DNA from: Coraliomargarita_B sp047921335
GTDB taxonomy: Bacteria; Verrucomicrobiota; Verrucomicrobiia; Opitutales; Coraliomargaritaceae
NCBI GenBank assembly: GCA_047921335.1
Contig: JBLRWI010000006.1
Location: 1-64,000 of the forward strand
Reading direction: 5' to 3'
Length of the DNA: 64,000 nt
Part shown: positions 1 to 10,700 of the stretch, piece after piece
Layout: every line of letters starts with the position of its first letter
Numbering within the stretch: the first letter of the stretch is position 1
Program-made: the position numbers and the translations under genes
Notes under the pieces: generated by a model
What the model saw: only the letters and a program-made list of their open reading frames with translations
Told to the model about the DNA's origin: nothing
Database searches by the model: none

Positions 1-262
1 GCTAACTGCGCAAGCAGGATTCTTCCGTCAATTACACAACTCAGCGGGTGTTTTTGAGCGAGTTGTGTAATTGACGGGGGTAATAGGTGTGAGTGTAAAT
101 GTTAGCTCTTTTTATAATCTATTGATAATTAGATGCCTACTGAAAATGAAGTCTGCCGTTTTGTGGATAATGGAAATGGCGATTACACAACTCAGAGGTT
201 TTCCGGTTGAGAGAGTAAAATAATGCTTACTATTTTGCGAATATGGAGAAAATAGTGCAATT
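1..262. repeat. Intergenic region with perfect inverted repeat and repeated TTACACAACTC motif
   Basis: No gene is visible here. A perfect 18-base inverted repeat has arms at 25-42 and 60-77 around a 17-base loop. The 14-mer ATTACACAACTCAG inside the first arm (31-44) recurs exactly at 182-195. The second arm carries the same 11-base core inverted. The hairpin has no run of T after it, so it is not a clear terminator. It could be an operator, an insertion-element end or a small mobile repeat; nothing visible decides between these. Confidence 0.6.
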
Positions 263-2350
263 TTAAAACGGGAAGCCGACCGACAGGTGCAGGGTGCCGT
301 TCGGGTCTTGCTCGCGGGGGTTCAGATTGTGGCCGTATTCGAGGCGGACGGGGCCGATTACGGTCTGGTAGCGTAGCCCAAGGCCCAGGGAGTGGAGCAG
401 TTCGGACTCGCCGCTGAAACCGTCGCGGGCGGAGCGCAGGCTGTCGAAAAAGAGGATACCGGAAAATCGGGAGTAGATCCGTTGCTCCAGCTCCAGGTTC
501 AAAATAGCATAGGTCTCCGCCCCGATCTGGTCGCCACGGAGATCCAACGGAGCGGCCTCCCCTTGCTGGTAGCCGCGCACGGAATTTTCCCCGCCGGGGA
601 AAAAGCGCTCGCTGAATGGGATATTATCTCCGGGATCACCCGCCGTATCGATCACACCGCCGCGCAGGCCCAAATGCAGGAGCGTGCTCTCGGTCAACGA
701 AAAGTGGTAACTGCCACCGAGTTCCAGCTTATGAAAATCCACGCTCCCACCGAGCCAACGATTGGCGATTTTGAGTTCGCTGAAAACATTCCAACCAGAA
801 CTGGGGGCGAGCAGATTATCCCTGCGGTCGTAGCTGGCCCGCAGGCTCACGCTGGAAACGGAAGCATCTTCCGCAGTCCTGAAGCCAAGGGTGTCGTCCC
901 GCTCCACTTCTTCGCGAAAGAAACCGTATTCCGCAGCTAGCCGCCACCCGGAAAGGGTCGTGTAGCCCGCCCCGATCGAGACACCTCGATTGCTGCGGTC
1001 AAAGGAAATTTCCTCTCTAAGATTGTATTGAGCATTCGAATACAGAGAAATATTTGAGCCGAATACCTGGGGAATCGTGTAAGTCAGTTCGCTGCCGGTC
1101 GATCTTAAGCTTTGCTTCGCCTCCACCTGATAGCGGTGGGCGCGCCCGAAGGGGTTACGGTGCTCCCACTTAAAGCCGACGCGCGCTTGCTCGTAGCTGC
1201 CCCAGCCCCCGAGCATCTTTAGTTCTTTTCGCAGGCTGGGATCGAGAGTGTAAATAACATCGCGCTCCGCCCCGGCCTCGGGCTCGTAATCGACCGTCAC
1301 CTGCCTGTAGATCCCCAGCCCCATGATCTTCCGCCGCGCCTGATCGATTTTCAGACGATTAAGCGGATCACCCTCATCTAGCTCTAAACGCTGGCGCAGA
1401 ATCTTTCTACTGGTGGCCTCGTCGCCGGAAAAGCGCACTTCGCCAAGTCGGGCGGCTTCGCCCCAGTCGGCGATGATTCGATAATCAAAAATCCGCTTGT
1501 CCGGATCGTCCTCTTCGAAGTCGGCCGGTTTGCGCTCCAAGTGGATGACCACATCCGGGTAGCCCTGGGCAAAGGCTTCGTTCCGTAGGGTGCTGCGTTG
1601 GTTCTGCTCCCACTCTTGGGTGAGCAGTGTGTTCGGCTCTACCTCGAGGGTCTCCTCCCGCTCGACTCCACCTCGCCGCAAGACCTTGACGGCCCGGCTC
1701 ACGTAGTGGCGCGGCCCTTGCTCAAAAACGAGGCGCACCGCCACGGCACCGCTTGCTGCATCCACATCAATCGCCTGCTCGGCGAGTCTCGCTTCGCCGT
1801 AGCCCGACGCGATTAAAGTCTGCCGCACCCGACCGATCCGGCGATCCAAATTCTCCGAGCTGAAGACCCTGGCCTGTCGGGTCTGAAAGAGCACCCCACC
1901 CGGGATGAAATAACGCTGCAGCTCTTCCGGCTCGATTGCGGTGATCCCCTCGACCTCCACTTGCTCGTAATAGGCCAACGCTCCCCGATCGATGCGGAAG
2001 GTGACCGCATCCAACTGGGCATCGGCATCCAACTGGATGCGGTAGGGACTCGTCCACTCAACCCTGTCTGCGCCCTCGGACTCGGGGAAAATCGCCTCCA
2101 CCCGGGGCTGCAAGTAGCCGTCGCGCTTCAATTGCTCGATGAGAAGAAAGGCACTGTCTTCCAGTAGAGCAGCATCGAACCGTGCAGGCTCATCCGGGGC
2201 CAAATCCTGCAAAAAGGCCAGACGCTCTTTAAGTGAGCGATTCTTCCAAAAGCCCGCCCCCTCGATTTTCAGGTTGGTTTGGGCACCCAGCAGACCTGCC
2301 AGTAAGAAAAGGCAGGCGGGGTAAATCAAACTGCGGGAGTGAGGCCTCAT
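263..2350 (-). CDS. tamA: TamA-like outer-membrane protein (Omp85/BamA superfamily)
   Basis: This 695-residue protein has an N-terminal signal peptide (about 1-23, ending ...LLGAQ). POTRA-like modules fill roughly residues 28-370 and an Omp85 beta-barrel fills roughly 380-695. The barrel carries the family's RGY motif (in GGENSVRGYQQG, near 590) and ends in Phe, as outer-membrane barrels usually do. It should sit in the outer membrane and help insert or export autotransporter-like or other envelope proteins. Its start codon overlaps the stop of the upstream tamB-like gene in an ATGA (2347-2350), so the two are translationally coupled. TamA is preferred over BamA because of this TamB partner. 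No other assembly-machinery gene is adjacent. Confidence 0.88.
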   Translation of the reverse strand: MRPHSRSLIYPACLFLLAGLLGAQTNLKIEGAGFWKNRSLKERLAFLQDLAPDEPARFDAALLEDSAFLLIEQLKRDGYLQPRVEAIFPESEGADRVEWTSPYRIQLDADAQLDAVTFRIDRGALAYYEQVEVEGITAIEPEELQRYFIPGGVLFQTRQARVFSSENLDRRIGRVRQTLIASGYGEARLAEQAIDVDAASGAVAVRLVFEQGPRHYVSRAVKVLRRGGVEREETLEVEPNTLLTQEWEQNQRSTLRNEAFAQGYPDVVIHLERKPADFEEDDPDKRIFDYRIIADWGEAARLGEVRFSGDEATSRKILRQRLELDEGDPLNRLKIDQARRKIMGLGIYRQVTVDYEPEAGAERDVIYTLDPSLRKELKMLGGWGSYEQARVGFKWEHRNPFGRAHRYQVEAKQSLRSTGSELTYTIPQVFGSNISLYSNAQYNLREEISFDRSNRGVSIGAGYTTLSGWRLAAEYGFFREEVERDDTLGFRTAEDASVSSVSLRASYDRRDNLLAPSSGWNVFSELKIANRWLGGSVDFHKLELGGSYHFSLTESTLLHLGLRGGVIDTAGDPGDNIPFSERFFPGGENSVRGYQQGEAAPLDLRGDQIGAETYAILNLELEQRIYSRFSGILFFDSLRSARDGFSGESELLHSLGLGLRYQTVIGPVRLEYGHNLNPREQDPNGTLHLSVGFPF

Positions 2351-5300
2351 CGTTTAAAAATCGTCCAGATTAAGTCGGCGTTATAGGCATCGAAGACATC
2401 GTAACCGCCCTCAGCCGACCAACGGGGGCTCAGCTGATAACGTGTGTCGATCGTCTTCCTCCCGCTGCGGCTGGTTTGTTGGCCGATGTCGATCGACAAT
2501 CTATCGGTCAAGCCCTCGTTCAAGCCACCCGCCCCCAGCATGCCCCTACCCAGATAGAGCCCGAGATTGCCCATCCCCCCACCGGTGGTGCTCCCGGTCG
2601 CGAGCAGCCGGACAATCTCCACCTGCGACATGGAGGGAGTCGATTCGAACTGGATCAAGGGATCCTCCAGGGTCTGCGAGACTTCCATCACAATCACCCT
2701 GGAGGCTTTTAGTGCGATCCCGTTGAAGGCGAGTTGCATCTCGTTCGGACGGCTGGCCTCGATCAGAGCCTCCCCTTCGTCGATCAGAAATTTCGCTCCG
2801 GGAAAATTTACTTCGGCCTCGCTGGCGCGAACCGATCCCAAAAGGAGAGGTTCGGCAAATGTGCCAGTCAATTCAAAATCGGCGCTGAGCCGGGCTCTGA
2901 AGTAAGGACTGCGCACCCGCATAAAATGATCACCAAACACCTTCAGGTCAAAGCGCCAATCCGCAAAAGGCGCTTCCGTAATGCTGAAAAACGGCGGGCG
3001 CGCCGCACTGCCTCTTTGCAGGCGCGGAGCCAGTGGGTCGATCTCCAGTAATAGCGTGCTGGAGCGTAAATCGAGTTGCCCCGAAACCAAGGGAGGCACG
3101 TCCGGATCGCTGGCATCGAGGCGGAGATCTACATCACTGCGGAGGATCATTTCTGTCGTTCGCAGGATGGGTAGGCTCTCCCCCTTCACTTCGAAAAACC
3201 AACGTGGACGGGAAAAGTCAGCCACATTCACCTCGCCATCGACGGAGAGTCGGCTCCCCCCGAAGCGGGCGCTGGCCTCTTCGATTTGCATTCGGCGATC
3301 CTCCAGGCGAAGCCGCCCGGCGATCTGATCGATCGAAGCCAAGGTGGCCGTGGGCCGGAGCCCGAAATCCTGAAAGTCTAGTTCACCTGTGAGGTGCAAG
3401 TCAGGTGCCAGACTGAGCGAGCCGCTAAACACACCCGTCCGGCGAAAGTAAGGCGGCAACCAGTCCAGCCAGTCCTCCATTTTCCAGGCGTTTAGTTGCA
3501 CTTTGCCGGAAGCCGCATGCAGCAAGTGCATGGGGTCGAACTGCGCTGCCTTCAGTTGAGTGAGCAGAGCCTCGACCGGGAAGGAGAAGCCGGTGCGCAC
3601 GACACTCTGATTTAAGGAAAAATTCAAGGCCTGCACCTCGATGCGTTTTGCATCCAGCCGGACACGCAAGTCCAGTGCCTCGACGGGTGGCAGATCCTTT
3701 TCAAACAAGCCGGGGCCGATTTCGATAGCGACTGCTTCGAGTTGAAGGTGGCCGACGGGCTTGCTCAGATCTCCGCTAATCGCTAGATCGAGCGAAGTTT
3801 CCCCCATCCGTAAACCAGTGCGCACCTGCAACCAGTGGACAAAGGCCGGCGAGCTTTGGCCGCGAAGTTTCCCCGTAAGCGCTCCGTCTCCGAGTGTATA
3901 ATAAGTTTGCTTGGCTTTCGCCCCCTTCGCCGCAGTCGTCGTCGTGGAGGGCAAGTGTAGTTGCAGGGGCAGTTCGAAGGCTCCTTGCAAAACCTCATCG
4001 CCGGAAAAAAGGAGGCGAAGCTCCCGAACCGCAAGGGCATCTACCCGGAGGTCAGCCGACAGTTCGAGACGGGCCGAGGCATCCTCGTCGAGTTGCTCCT
4101 CCACCGCAATGCTCACCTCGCCGAGGAGATAGGGGCGAAACTGTCTCAGCTCGCAGACAACCGACTCCACCCGATAGACGGGAAGCTCGGCCCGCAGCCA
4201 GGGCTGAAGCCGGGCCAGCGAGACGTTTTGCAAGTTTAAGCTCAAGCCCTCTGCGGGCGCATAGTTGGCGGATAGTTCCAAGTCTTGCCCGCGCAAGCTC
4301 AAGTCGGCAATCGACAAGCTCTCTTCTAAAGAGCCTCCGGCAGTCGACCAGCGCAGACTCGAGGGCGATTGCAGGCGTAATTCGGGCCGCTGTGGGTCGA
4401 GCCACCTCAAGGAATCCAGGCCCAGAGTCCAGGCTTCGTCTTCCCGCAAAACGCTCCCTGCACTATCAATCGCCGCGCCCTTACTCTGCAACTCGGCGAC
4501 CCAATCCAATCGATCCCGGCCATCCCAGCGCAGATCCGCCGCGATCCGGATTGGCTCGATGGCTTCGGCTTGCAGGGTGGTTCGCAGCTTGCCGCGCACT
4601 TCAGGCGAGGTCCAGGGGCCGCGCACCAGGCCCGCTTCAATTTCAAGGGCGGCCACCAGTAGCTCCTGCCCCAGCATTTGGTTTGTCCAGTCCGCCCCGA
4701 GTTGGGCGTTATAGCTAAGGTCCACGTTTCTGCTTTTCCACCCGACCGTCCCGGCAAGGTGCACCTTGTCTCCCGCATCATTATCCACAGGTATAAGGCT
4801 CGCATCCTCAAGGGTTAATTGCTCGAAGTCCAACCACCCATGGGCCTTGATCTGCCGCACCGAAAAGTCGGCGTAGGCCAGTTCCTGCCCTTGTAATTCA
4901 AAATGCAGCCGATCCAGAGCCGCCGCTTCGACACGTAGTTCCGCCTCAACCCGACCTTCGGCCTCTAGCCAAGGGAGCTGTGCCAGATCCACCTCTGCCC
5001 GTAGCTTCGCTTCGCTGGAAAATTGGCGCGTTTGAAAATCCAGCCCCAGAGGGACGCTCAATTTTAGACTGCCCATCGGAGCAAGCAGTTCGGCCACCTC
5101 TAATTGCAAACGCTCTAGATCGCCCCGGCCCGACAGCTCAAAGGCCACCCTTTGATCCATCGCCTCCGGCACTTGCATCAAGCCCCAGCCCGCAGTCGAG
5201 AATTGATAGCTCTCACTGTCCCAATGCACCTGCACCTTGTCCAACTGCAGCGAACTCAGGGAATAATCCTCCGATTCTGGCAGCGGGAGCCAGGAAAGAT

Positions 5301-6210
5301 CAAAGCCCTCACTCGTGAGCCGGGCCTCCATCGGCAACCAGGCCAAGTTGCCAAAGCGGCCCGTGAATTGGGCCTCCGATTGTGACTGCGCCAGGCGGGC
5401 TTCCAACAAAACAGCCTCTTCGGATCCGCTCAGTTCGAGCGAGCCAGCGAGCCCCCAGTCTGCCTCCGAAAAATCCACGCGCCAGAGCCCGACTTCCGGT
5501 AACGCGACCGTCAGCTTCCAAGGCCCGGACGGCATGCGACGCCCTAGTTCCGCGTAGGCGTGAGCTGGCGCCCTCCCATCTCGAACACCCTGGGAGCCTC
5601 CAGCTCCGTCTGGACAGGGCGAGCCCGAACCGATCTGTCCGGAAAGACGACGCGCCTCATAAGCGATGTCCTCGGCAAAGGCGATCCCCTCATCCGCATC
5701 GCGATACTCGATCCGCGCCACTTCGATCCTCGGCAGCCAGGAATCGGCCACGGCCAAAACCGCTGAAATTTGCTCATGGACTTGCGGAAGGAAGACCTGC
5801 CCTGAGTCGGAACTCGATGCAGCCTCCCGCTTCGGTCCAGACGAAACCCGCACCTGCCCGATGCGCAGGGTGGAAGCCGCCGACCACTCGCCTGAAAAAC
5901 GCTCCCGCAAATACCGCCACTCGAAAGGCAGCTCGGCCTGATCGATTGCCATCGAGCCCTCCGCCCCCAGATCCATCGCCAGCCCGGACAAGCGCAAACG
6001 CCCTTCCTCGACCCGCTCCGCCGAAACCAGCTCCACCCCCCAATAGCCCGCAAGCGACGGCAGCACCGGAGGCAACCACCAGCGGCTCGTCAGCAACAGA
6101 CAAAGCAGCGCCACCGCAAAAAATGCGGAGAAACCTAGCAGAAAACGGATGGATCGACGAAAAGCCACAAAGCACCACCATGCCATGCTGCCGCGACAAG
6201 ACAAATGCAT
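2347..6210 (-). CDS. tamB: TamB-like inner-membrane-anchored translocation/assembly protein (DUF490)
   Basis: This 1287-residue protein has a single N-terminal membrane anchor (about 20-42). A very long periplasmic region of repeating beta-strand pattern follows, typical of the AsmA/TamB bridge-like lipid-transfer fold. It ends in a TamB C-terminal region (about 950-1287) with the phrase RWSAEGGYDVFDAYNADLIW. In the family TamB spans the periplasm, contacts TamA and is implicated in phospholipid transport and outer-membrane protein assembly. The gene overlaps tamA by 4 bases and precedes it, which supports a two-gene operon. The family usually runs 1200-1500 residues, so this copy looks complete. 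An alternative start lies at Met9, just before the membrane anchor. Confidence 0.85.
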   Translation of the reverse strand: MHLSCRGSMAWWCFVAFRRSIRFLLGFSAFFAVALLCLLLTSRWWLPPVLPSLAGYWGVELVSAERVEEGRLRLSGLAMDLGAEGSMAIDQAELPFEWRYLRERFSGEWSAASTLRIGQVRVSSGPKREAASSSDSGQVFLPQVHEQISAVLAVADSWLPRIEVARIEYRDADEGIAFAEDIAYEARRLSGQIGSGSPCPDGAGGSQGVRDGRAPAHAYAELGRRMPSGPWKLTVALPEVGLWRVDFSEADWGLAGSLELSGSEEAVLLEARLAQSQSEAQFTGRFGNLAWLPMEARLTSEGFDLSWLPLPESEDYSLSSLQLDKVQVHWDSESYQFSTAGWGLMQVPEAMDQRVAFELSGRGDLERLQLEVAELLAPMGSLKLSVPLGLDFQTRQFSSEAKLRAEVDLAQLPWLEAEGRVEAELRVEAAALDRLHFELQGQELAYADFSVRQIKAHGWLDFEQLTLEDASLIPVDNDAGDKVHLAGTVGWKSRNVDLSYNAQLGADWTNQMLGQELLVAALEIEAGLVRGPWTSPEVRGKLRTTLQAEAIEPIRIAADLRWDGRDRLDWVAELQSKGAAIDSAGSVLREDEAWTLGLDSLRWLDPQRPELRLQSPSSLRWSTAGGSLEESLSIADLSLRGQDLELSANYAPAEGLSLNLQNVSLARLQPWLRAELPVYRVESVVCELRQFRPYLLGEVSIAVEEQLDEDASARLELSADLRVDALAVRELRLLFSGDEVLQGAFELPLQLHLPSTTTTAAKGAKAKQTYYTLGDGALTGKLRGQSSPAFVHWLQVRTGLRMGETSLDLAISGDLSKPVGHLQLEAVAIEIGPGLFEKDLPPVEALDLRVRLDAKRIEVQALNFSLNQSVVRTGFSFPVEALLTQLKAAQFDPMHLLHAASGKVQLNAWKMEDWLDWLPPYFRRTGVFSGSLSLAPDLHLTGELDFQDFGLRPTATLASIDQIAGRLRLEDRRMQIEEASARFGGSRLSVDGEVNVADFSRPRWFFEVKGESLPILRTTEMILRSDVDLRLDASDPDVPPLVSGQLDLRSSTLLLEIDPLAPRLQRGSAARPPFFSITEAPFADWRFDLKVFGDHFMRVRSPYFRARLSADFELTGTFAEPLLLGSVRASEAEVNFPGAKFLIDEGEALIEASRPNEMQLAFNGIALKASRVIVMEVSQTLEDPLIQFESTPSMSQVEIVRLLATGSTTGGGMGNLGLYLGRGMLGAGGLNEGLTDRLSIDIGQQTSRSGRKTIDTRYQLSPRWSAEGGYDVFDAYNADLIWTIFKR

Positions 6211-6642
6211 TTCAGGATTAAAAGGAATGCAGGCCTGTCCCTCTCCAAGGTGAGCCTGTCGAACCCAAGCCTCCGCGAACGCTGCAAAGGATCACGAACT
6301 TTCAAAACCCTACCAAAGCACGGTGTCCTCTGGGCAGCTAAACGAATATTGTGATTGTTTAATACTCGAAACCAACTACCTTATACCCTATGCAAAATGT
6401 TATTCGTGGCATTGGAACCAATCTGTGCCTTTTGCGCAGCCTCACCCTGGTTTTCTTCCTCTTCAGCGACCATCTAAGGCGGCTTGACAATAAAAATTCC
6501 AGCCTCCGGCCTGACCTGATCTGCGGTCTGGCGCTCGCGGCAATCGGCTTGAGTTCCTTCTCCCGATCAGGCAAGCACATGAGGGGACGGCGACTCTTCC
6601 ATACTCCTACATTATTAACCAGAACGTAAGCACTGAGCTAGA
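6211..6642. other. Non-coding gap between divergent tamB and gluQ
   Basis: This 432-base spacer separates two divergently transcribed genes and should hold both promoters. I see no tRNA, strong hairpin or protein with recognisable features. A 79-codon open frame at 6390-6629 has no family resemblance and is not called. The AT-rich stretch around 6345-6400 (with TTATACCC and TTGTTTAA) is the most promoter-like part, but no -35/-10 pair with good spacing is evident. Confidence 0.5.
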
Positions 6643-7512
6643 ATGAGTTCCAGCTACCGAGGCCGCATCGCTCCCACCCCCACGGGCTATCTCCACCTCG
6701 GGCATGCCCGCACTTTCTGGATCGCTATGGAGCGGGCCAAGCTGGCTGGCGGTTGCCTGATCTACCGCGAGGAAGACCTGGACCCGCAACGCTGTAAGCC
6801 AAAGTTCGCCCAGGCCGCGCTCGAAGACATGAAATGGTTCGGCTGCGCCTGGCAGGAAGGCCCCGATATCGGAGGCCCGCACGGCCCCTACCGCCAGAGT
6901 GAGCGGCACCAACTCTTCCTCGATGCCTGGCGACAACTGAAGGAAGTGGGTGCCATCTACCCCTGCGATAAATCGCGCAAGGATGTCGCCCACGCCGCAC
7001 GCGCCCCTCACCCGGAGGAGGAGGCCGCCGAGCCCATCTATCCAGAAGATTGGCGCCCAGCTCCGAGCGCAGGCCGGGGAGCCAGCGAACCGGGCTCGAC
7101 GAATTGGCGCTTCCGCGTGCCGGACCACCGGGAGATCGTCTTCCATGACGGCCGGCTCGGCCCCTGCGATTTTCAATGCCTGCGCCACTTCGGCGACTTC
7201 CTGGTCTGGCGCAAAGATGGGGTGCCCGCCTATGAACTCGCCGTTGTGGTGGACGATGCCGCTATGGGGATAACCGAAGTGGTGCGCGGCGAAGACCTGC
7301 TCATTTCCACCGCCCGGCAACTTCTCCTCTATGAAGCCCTCGGCCGACAAGCTCCCAAATTCTACCACACCCCCTTGATGCTCGACCCCGAAGGACAGCG
7401 TCTGGCCAAGCGCCACCGCTCACTCAGCCTGCGCGAGCTGCGCGAAGCTGGAGACCACCCGGAAGCCCTACGCCAGTCCCCGGAGTGGCAGTGCAAGTCG
7501 AGCAGCCCGTAG
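6643..7512 (+). CDS. gluQ: Glutamyl-Q tRNA(Asp) synthetase
   Basis: This is a 289-residue truncated GluRS paralogue. The class I HIGH motif appears as HLGHA (residues 18-22) after RIAPTPTGYL, and a KMSKS-like LAKRHRSLSL lies near the C-terminus. There is no anticodon-binding domain, as expected of GluQ-RS, which charges queuosine in the tRNA-Asp anticodon with glutamate. The usual zinc site (CxC, then Y and C) is eroded here: only Cys108 remains in YPCDKSRK, and the later Cys is missing from IYPEDWR. The last residues and the stop codon lie inside the first copy of a 67-base direct repeat, so the native C-terminus may have been altered. No clear ribosome-binding site precedes the ATG. Confidence 0.85.
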   Translation: MSSSYRGRIAPTPTGYLHLGHARTFWIAMERAKLAGGCLIYREEDLDPQRCKPKFAQAALEDMKWFGCAWQEGPDIGGPHGPYRQSERHQLFLDAWRQLKEVGAIYPCDKSRKDVAHAARAPHPEEEAAEPIYPEDWRPAPSAGRGASEPGSTNWRFRVPDHREIVFHDGRLGPCDFQCLRHFGDFLVWRKDGVPAYELAVVVDDAAMGITEVVRGEDLLISTARQLLLYEALGRQAPKFYHTPLMLDPEGQRLAKRHRSLSLRELREAGDHPEALRQSPEWQCKSSSP

Positions 7513-7655
7513 CACATCGGCGAGAGCCGTTGTGACAGGCAGTTCGAACCACCAACTCTCCCCGGCTATCGCCTGCGAGCTACCAAACAGCAGCCCGTAG
7601 CACATCGGCGAGAGCCGTTGTGACAGGCAGTTCAAACCACCAACTCTCCCCGGCT
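7501..7655. repeat. 67-base direct repeat (two copies) with REP-like cores
   Basis: Positions 7501-7567 and 7589-7655 are identical except at one base (G at 7546, A at 7634), an 88-base period. Each copy contains GTAGCACATCGGCGAGAGCC. The spacer (7564-7583) holds a related inverted element, GGCTATCGCCTGCGAGCTAC. The same core pattern, GTAGC-N3-TCGGCGATAGCC or its complement, occurs at 30629-30657, 42386-42414 and 63636-63656. This looks like a dispersed REP-type palindromic family. The first copy overlaps the stop codon of gluQ (7510-7512). Confidence 0.8.
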
Positions 7656-7719
7656 GCTGGGTTTAATTGGCATCACTGAAAAATCACCATAACGTTTTAT
7701 ACCTATAAACGGAACACAG
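7656..7719. other. Short spacer downstream of tpsA
   Basis: This spacer lies between the repeat pair and the end of the tpsA gene. It contains an imperfect AT-rich palindrome at 7693-7711 (CGTTTTATACCTATAAACG), which could form a weak hairpin after tpsA. It lacks a clear T-run, so a terminator function is only possible. Confidence 0.3.
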
Positions 7720-10700
7720 CTAAAGACTCGCGATATTCAATGCAGATTTTCCCTTATTATCTTCTTCCTCATCTTCGCCATCGGGGACTGAACCACCGAA
7801 ACCGATCACTTGGACAGAGATGATTGAGGGCATACTTCCGCTCAGACCATCTCCCCGCGCCTGACGACGTGCGGCATCGCTCAGTCCGGCGGAAGCGGCG
7901 GCGGCAGAGGCGTTGGCAGAATTTAAATTCCCGACGTTGGGGGTCGGAACCGAGGTGGAGGGCACGCCTCCAGAACTCGCCCCGACTGAGATATTTGAGG
8001 AATTCAAAACTTGCACGGCAGAAATATTCAAATTGCCGGAAACCCGGATTCCGGCATCTCCTGCGTCGATGACTCCAGCCGGAGCGACCAGGTCAACGTC
8101 GCTCGGGGGAATGCCGGCAACAGTCTGCAGGACCCCGATGCCGCCCCCGGTGGCAAGACCGCTCAAGTCAGTCTGAACAGCCGCGGTGGAAGGATCGATA
8201 ATCACGCGTGTGGGAGGAGCAGAACGCACTGTGCGGGCAGCCGAACCAGCGGCGATATCACCGGTTGACGACCAAATTACCTCATTCCCACCGCGTAAGG
8301 TGAAAATACGGGATGAACCCACGGAAACGTCGCCTTCGGAGAACATATGAATGTTTCCACCAGCTTCGGTCAGAATACCCTGGTCAGGCGGATTGTTGGC
8401 AACGGGCAGGCCGACCGTGATCCCACCACCGGGCGCCAACAGATTGATATCCCCGCCGGCCCGCGTTTTGATCTGACGGGAAGTGAGGGCGATGCCCCCC
8501 TCAAAGTCATCGCCGGGGAAGAGTGCCTGAATCGCGGCAAATCCGTTTGCATAAGTCCCGAAGGTGGGTGCGTTGATATTATTGAAATCACGCCCGGCGT
8601 CGCGCAGGACAAGATAAAACATATCAACGGCTAGTTGAGCGCGCCGAGAAGGCGCGGCGGCCTGCAAGCGGTCCCAAGCCCCGGAGGTTGATTCGAGATT
8701 GAGCCGCTCGGCCAGCTCGGCAAGGTAACGCGGTGCGAGCGTTGAGGTATCGGGGTTCAAAAACTCATCAATAAAGCGGTTAACATCCAGGCTGCTCTGC
8801 TCGAGGCCGAAGGCGGGGCCGATCCCTGCCGCGGCAAAGATATCGGAGCCACGGACAGGAAGGAAGGGATTGCGGACGTTGCCGACCGAGGTCAAACCGG
8901 CAGCTGTCCCATCCGGGTTCGTGGGCCCCACTCCGAGATCGAGGTTCCGTCCGGCCAAGACTTCAAAAAAACCAGGGCCGCTGATTTGGAGATCACCACC
9001 GAGGATTGCACTGTTCAGGTTAAGGGCGTTACCCGGTTCACGAGAACGCACGCGTTGATTGGAATTGGGATTGAAGGCGATGATATCCCGACCAGCACCA
9101 ACGACTGAGGTTTGTTCGGCATTCACGTTTTGAATGTGGAAGGCGATATCAGTGATGTCGTTGCCCGCGAGAATGCGTGAATACTTACCCGAAAACAGGG
9201 TCAGGCCCGAGATGTCACCATTCGCGGCATAAATTCTAACCGGTTCCGGGTTATCGCGATGGAGGAGGCCAGGCGCGTGTAGATTCTGCTGCGTCTGGAG
9301 GACGGTATTGACCGCACCTGTCTCGGCAAACAAGCGGTTCACCGGTTGCAGAATGTCGTTACGGGTGGTGTTATTAGCACTTAAGCCGTTGCCAACAATG
9401 CCGAAGACAGCGGATGGATTCGTCAGGCTCGGAATAGTCGCCGGGTTGGCATCCGAAAGATTGATTCGAGTCGGAGACCAGGTGACCGTCGTTTGGCCTT
9501 GCTGTATTTGGGTGGAGCGTCCGGTCGGCGCCAGGGCTTGAACTTCGCCAGCGGAGATGAGATCAAGTGCGCCGACCGGTGAGGGTGAGAGGTTGAAGTC
9601 ACCCCCCAAAATAATATCACCGGAAAAGGAGGTGAGGGAAAACTGCGGTGGCAGCAATGTTACCGTGGTCTCAAACGGAACAACAGAAGTTTCGGTAAGG
9701 CGGAGCCAGGGTTGCCGGAAAGCACTGCTGCCCGGCACTAGAAGATTGTGATTGGACAGCCAGCGCTCAAGGAAATTCAGAGCGGTGGAGGCCTCTGGGA
9801 GCGTCGCAGTGTTACGGAAAGTCACATCTCCCGCAACGGACTGAACGTCCAAACCACTATCCGTAGCGTAAGTGGAGAAGTAGGTTTTGTTCCAGAAACG
9901 GTTGTTTAAGCCCTGCGGCAGAAGGAAATTATTCGCGACGGGGCCGAGCAAAACGTCATTTACTGCGGTGGCGGAGATATTGCCTTTTCCAAGAAACAAG
10001 GTGGTGGGCATCCACGCATCCTGGGGGTGGAAGACCGGTGCACTTAAATTTTCGAGAATATTCAGATTAAGCGAGCGCGTTCGATTCGTAGTAATCTCAT
10101 TTTCCGCAAAGAGAGACGCGTTACCGCGTTCGACGTAATAGACGCCCCCGTCGATGTTTCGTCCGGCAACGACTTCAAGATCGCCACCGCCCAGCTCGAT
10201 GATCCGACTGACATCCGGCGTGCCACTTGCAGCGCGGGCGTTGGTCGGGATGGCGGCCTCAATGTTGCGAACATCTCGACCGGCTCGGAGGTTGACATCA
10301 CCTCCGGCCAAACTGCCGACTGCAAAGAAAAAGTTACTGTGATCCACCCACCATGTGGTGGAAGCAGATGGATCAGAAAGGATACTGTTGAAACCAAAGC
10401 GAATGAACATTTCTCCAAACTGACCATTTTCGTCGACGAGCCCACGACGCATCAGCCAGTTGTTAGGAAGTTGGCGGGAGGAGTCAGGTAAGGGCTGCCC
10501 CTGAGTATTTAGGGTAATACGCTCCATATCGAGTCCCGTCCGGATGGATACGTTCCCACCGGAGAACGCGTATTGCACAGGAAACAACTGCTGGAGAGCA
10601 CCCAAATTCCCTTGGTTGAAGGCGATCCCGGAATTACGAAGAATCGGAAGCGAAAAATCTCCGGGCTCGAACAGGTTGGTGGGCTCAGGGATTATCGTGC

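Noticed and set aside
3894..4718. 274-codon + strand open frame inside tamB
   Set aside because: Arg/Pro/Ser-rich shadow typical of antisense frames in GC-rich genes.
6390..6629. 79-codon open frame upstream of gluQ
   Set aside because: No family resemblance and no ribosome-binding site; the sequence looks like intergenic drift.
7501..7655. CRISPR-like repeat pair
   Set aside because: Only two 67-base copies with a 21-base spacer that itself holds a related palindrome, and no cas genes; a REP-type repeat explains it better.
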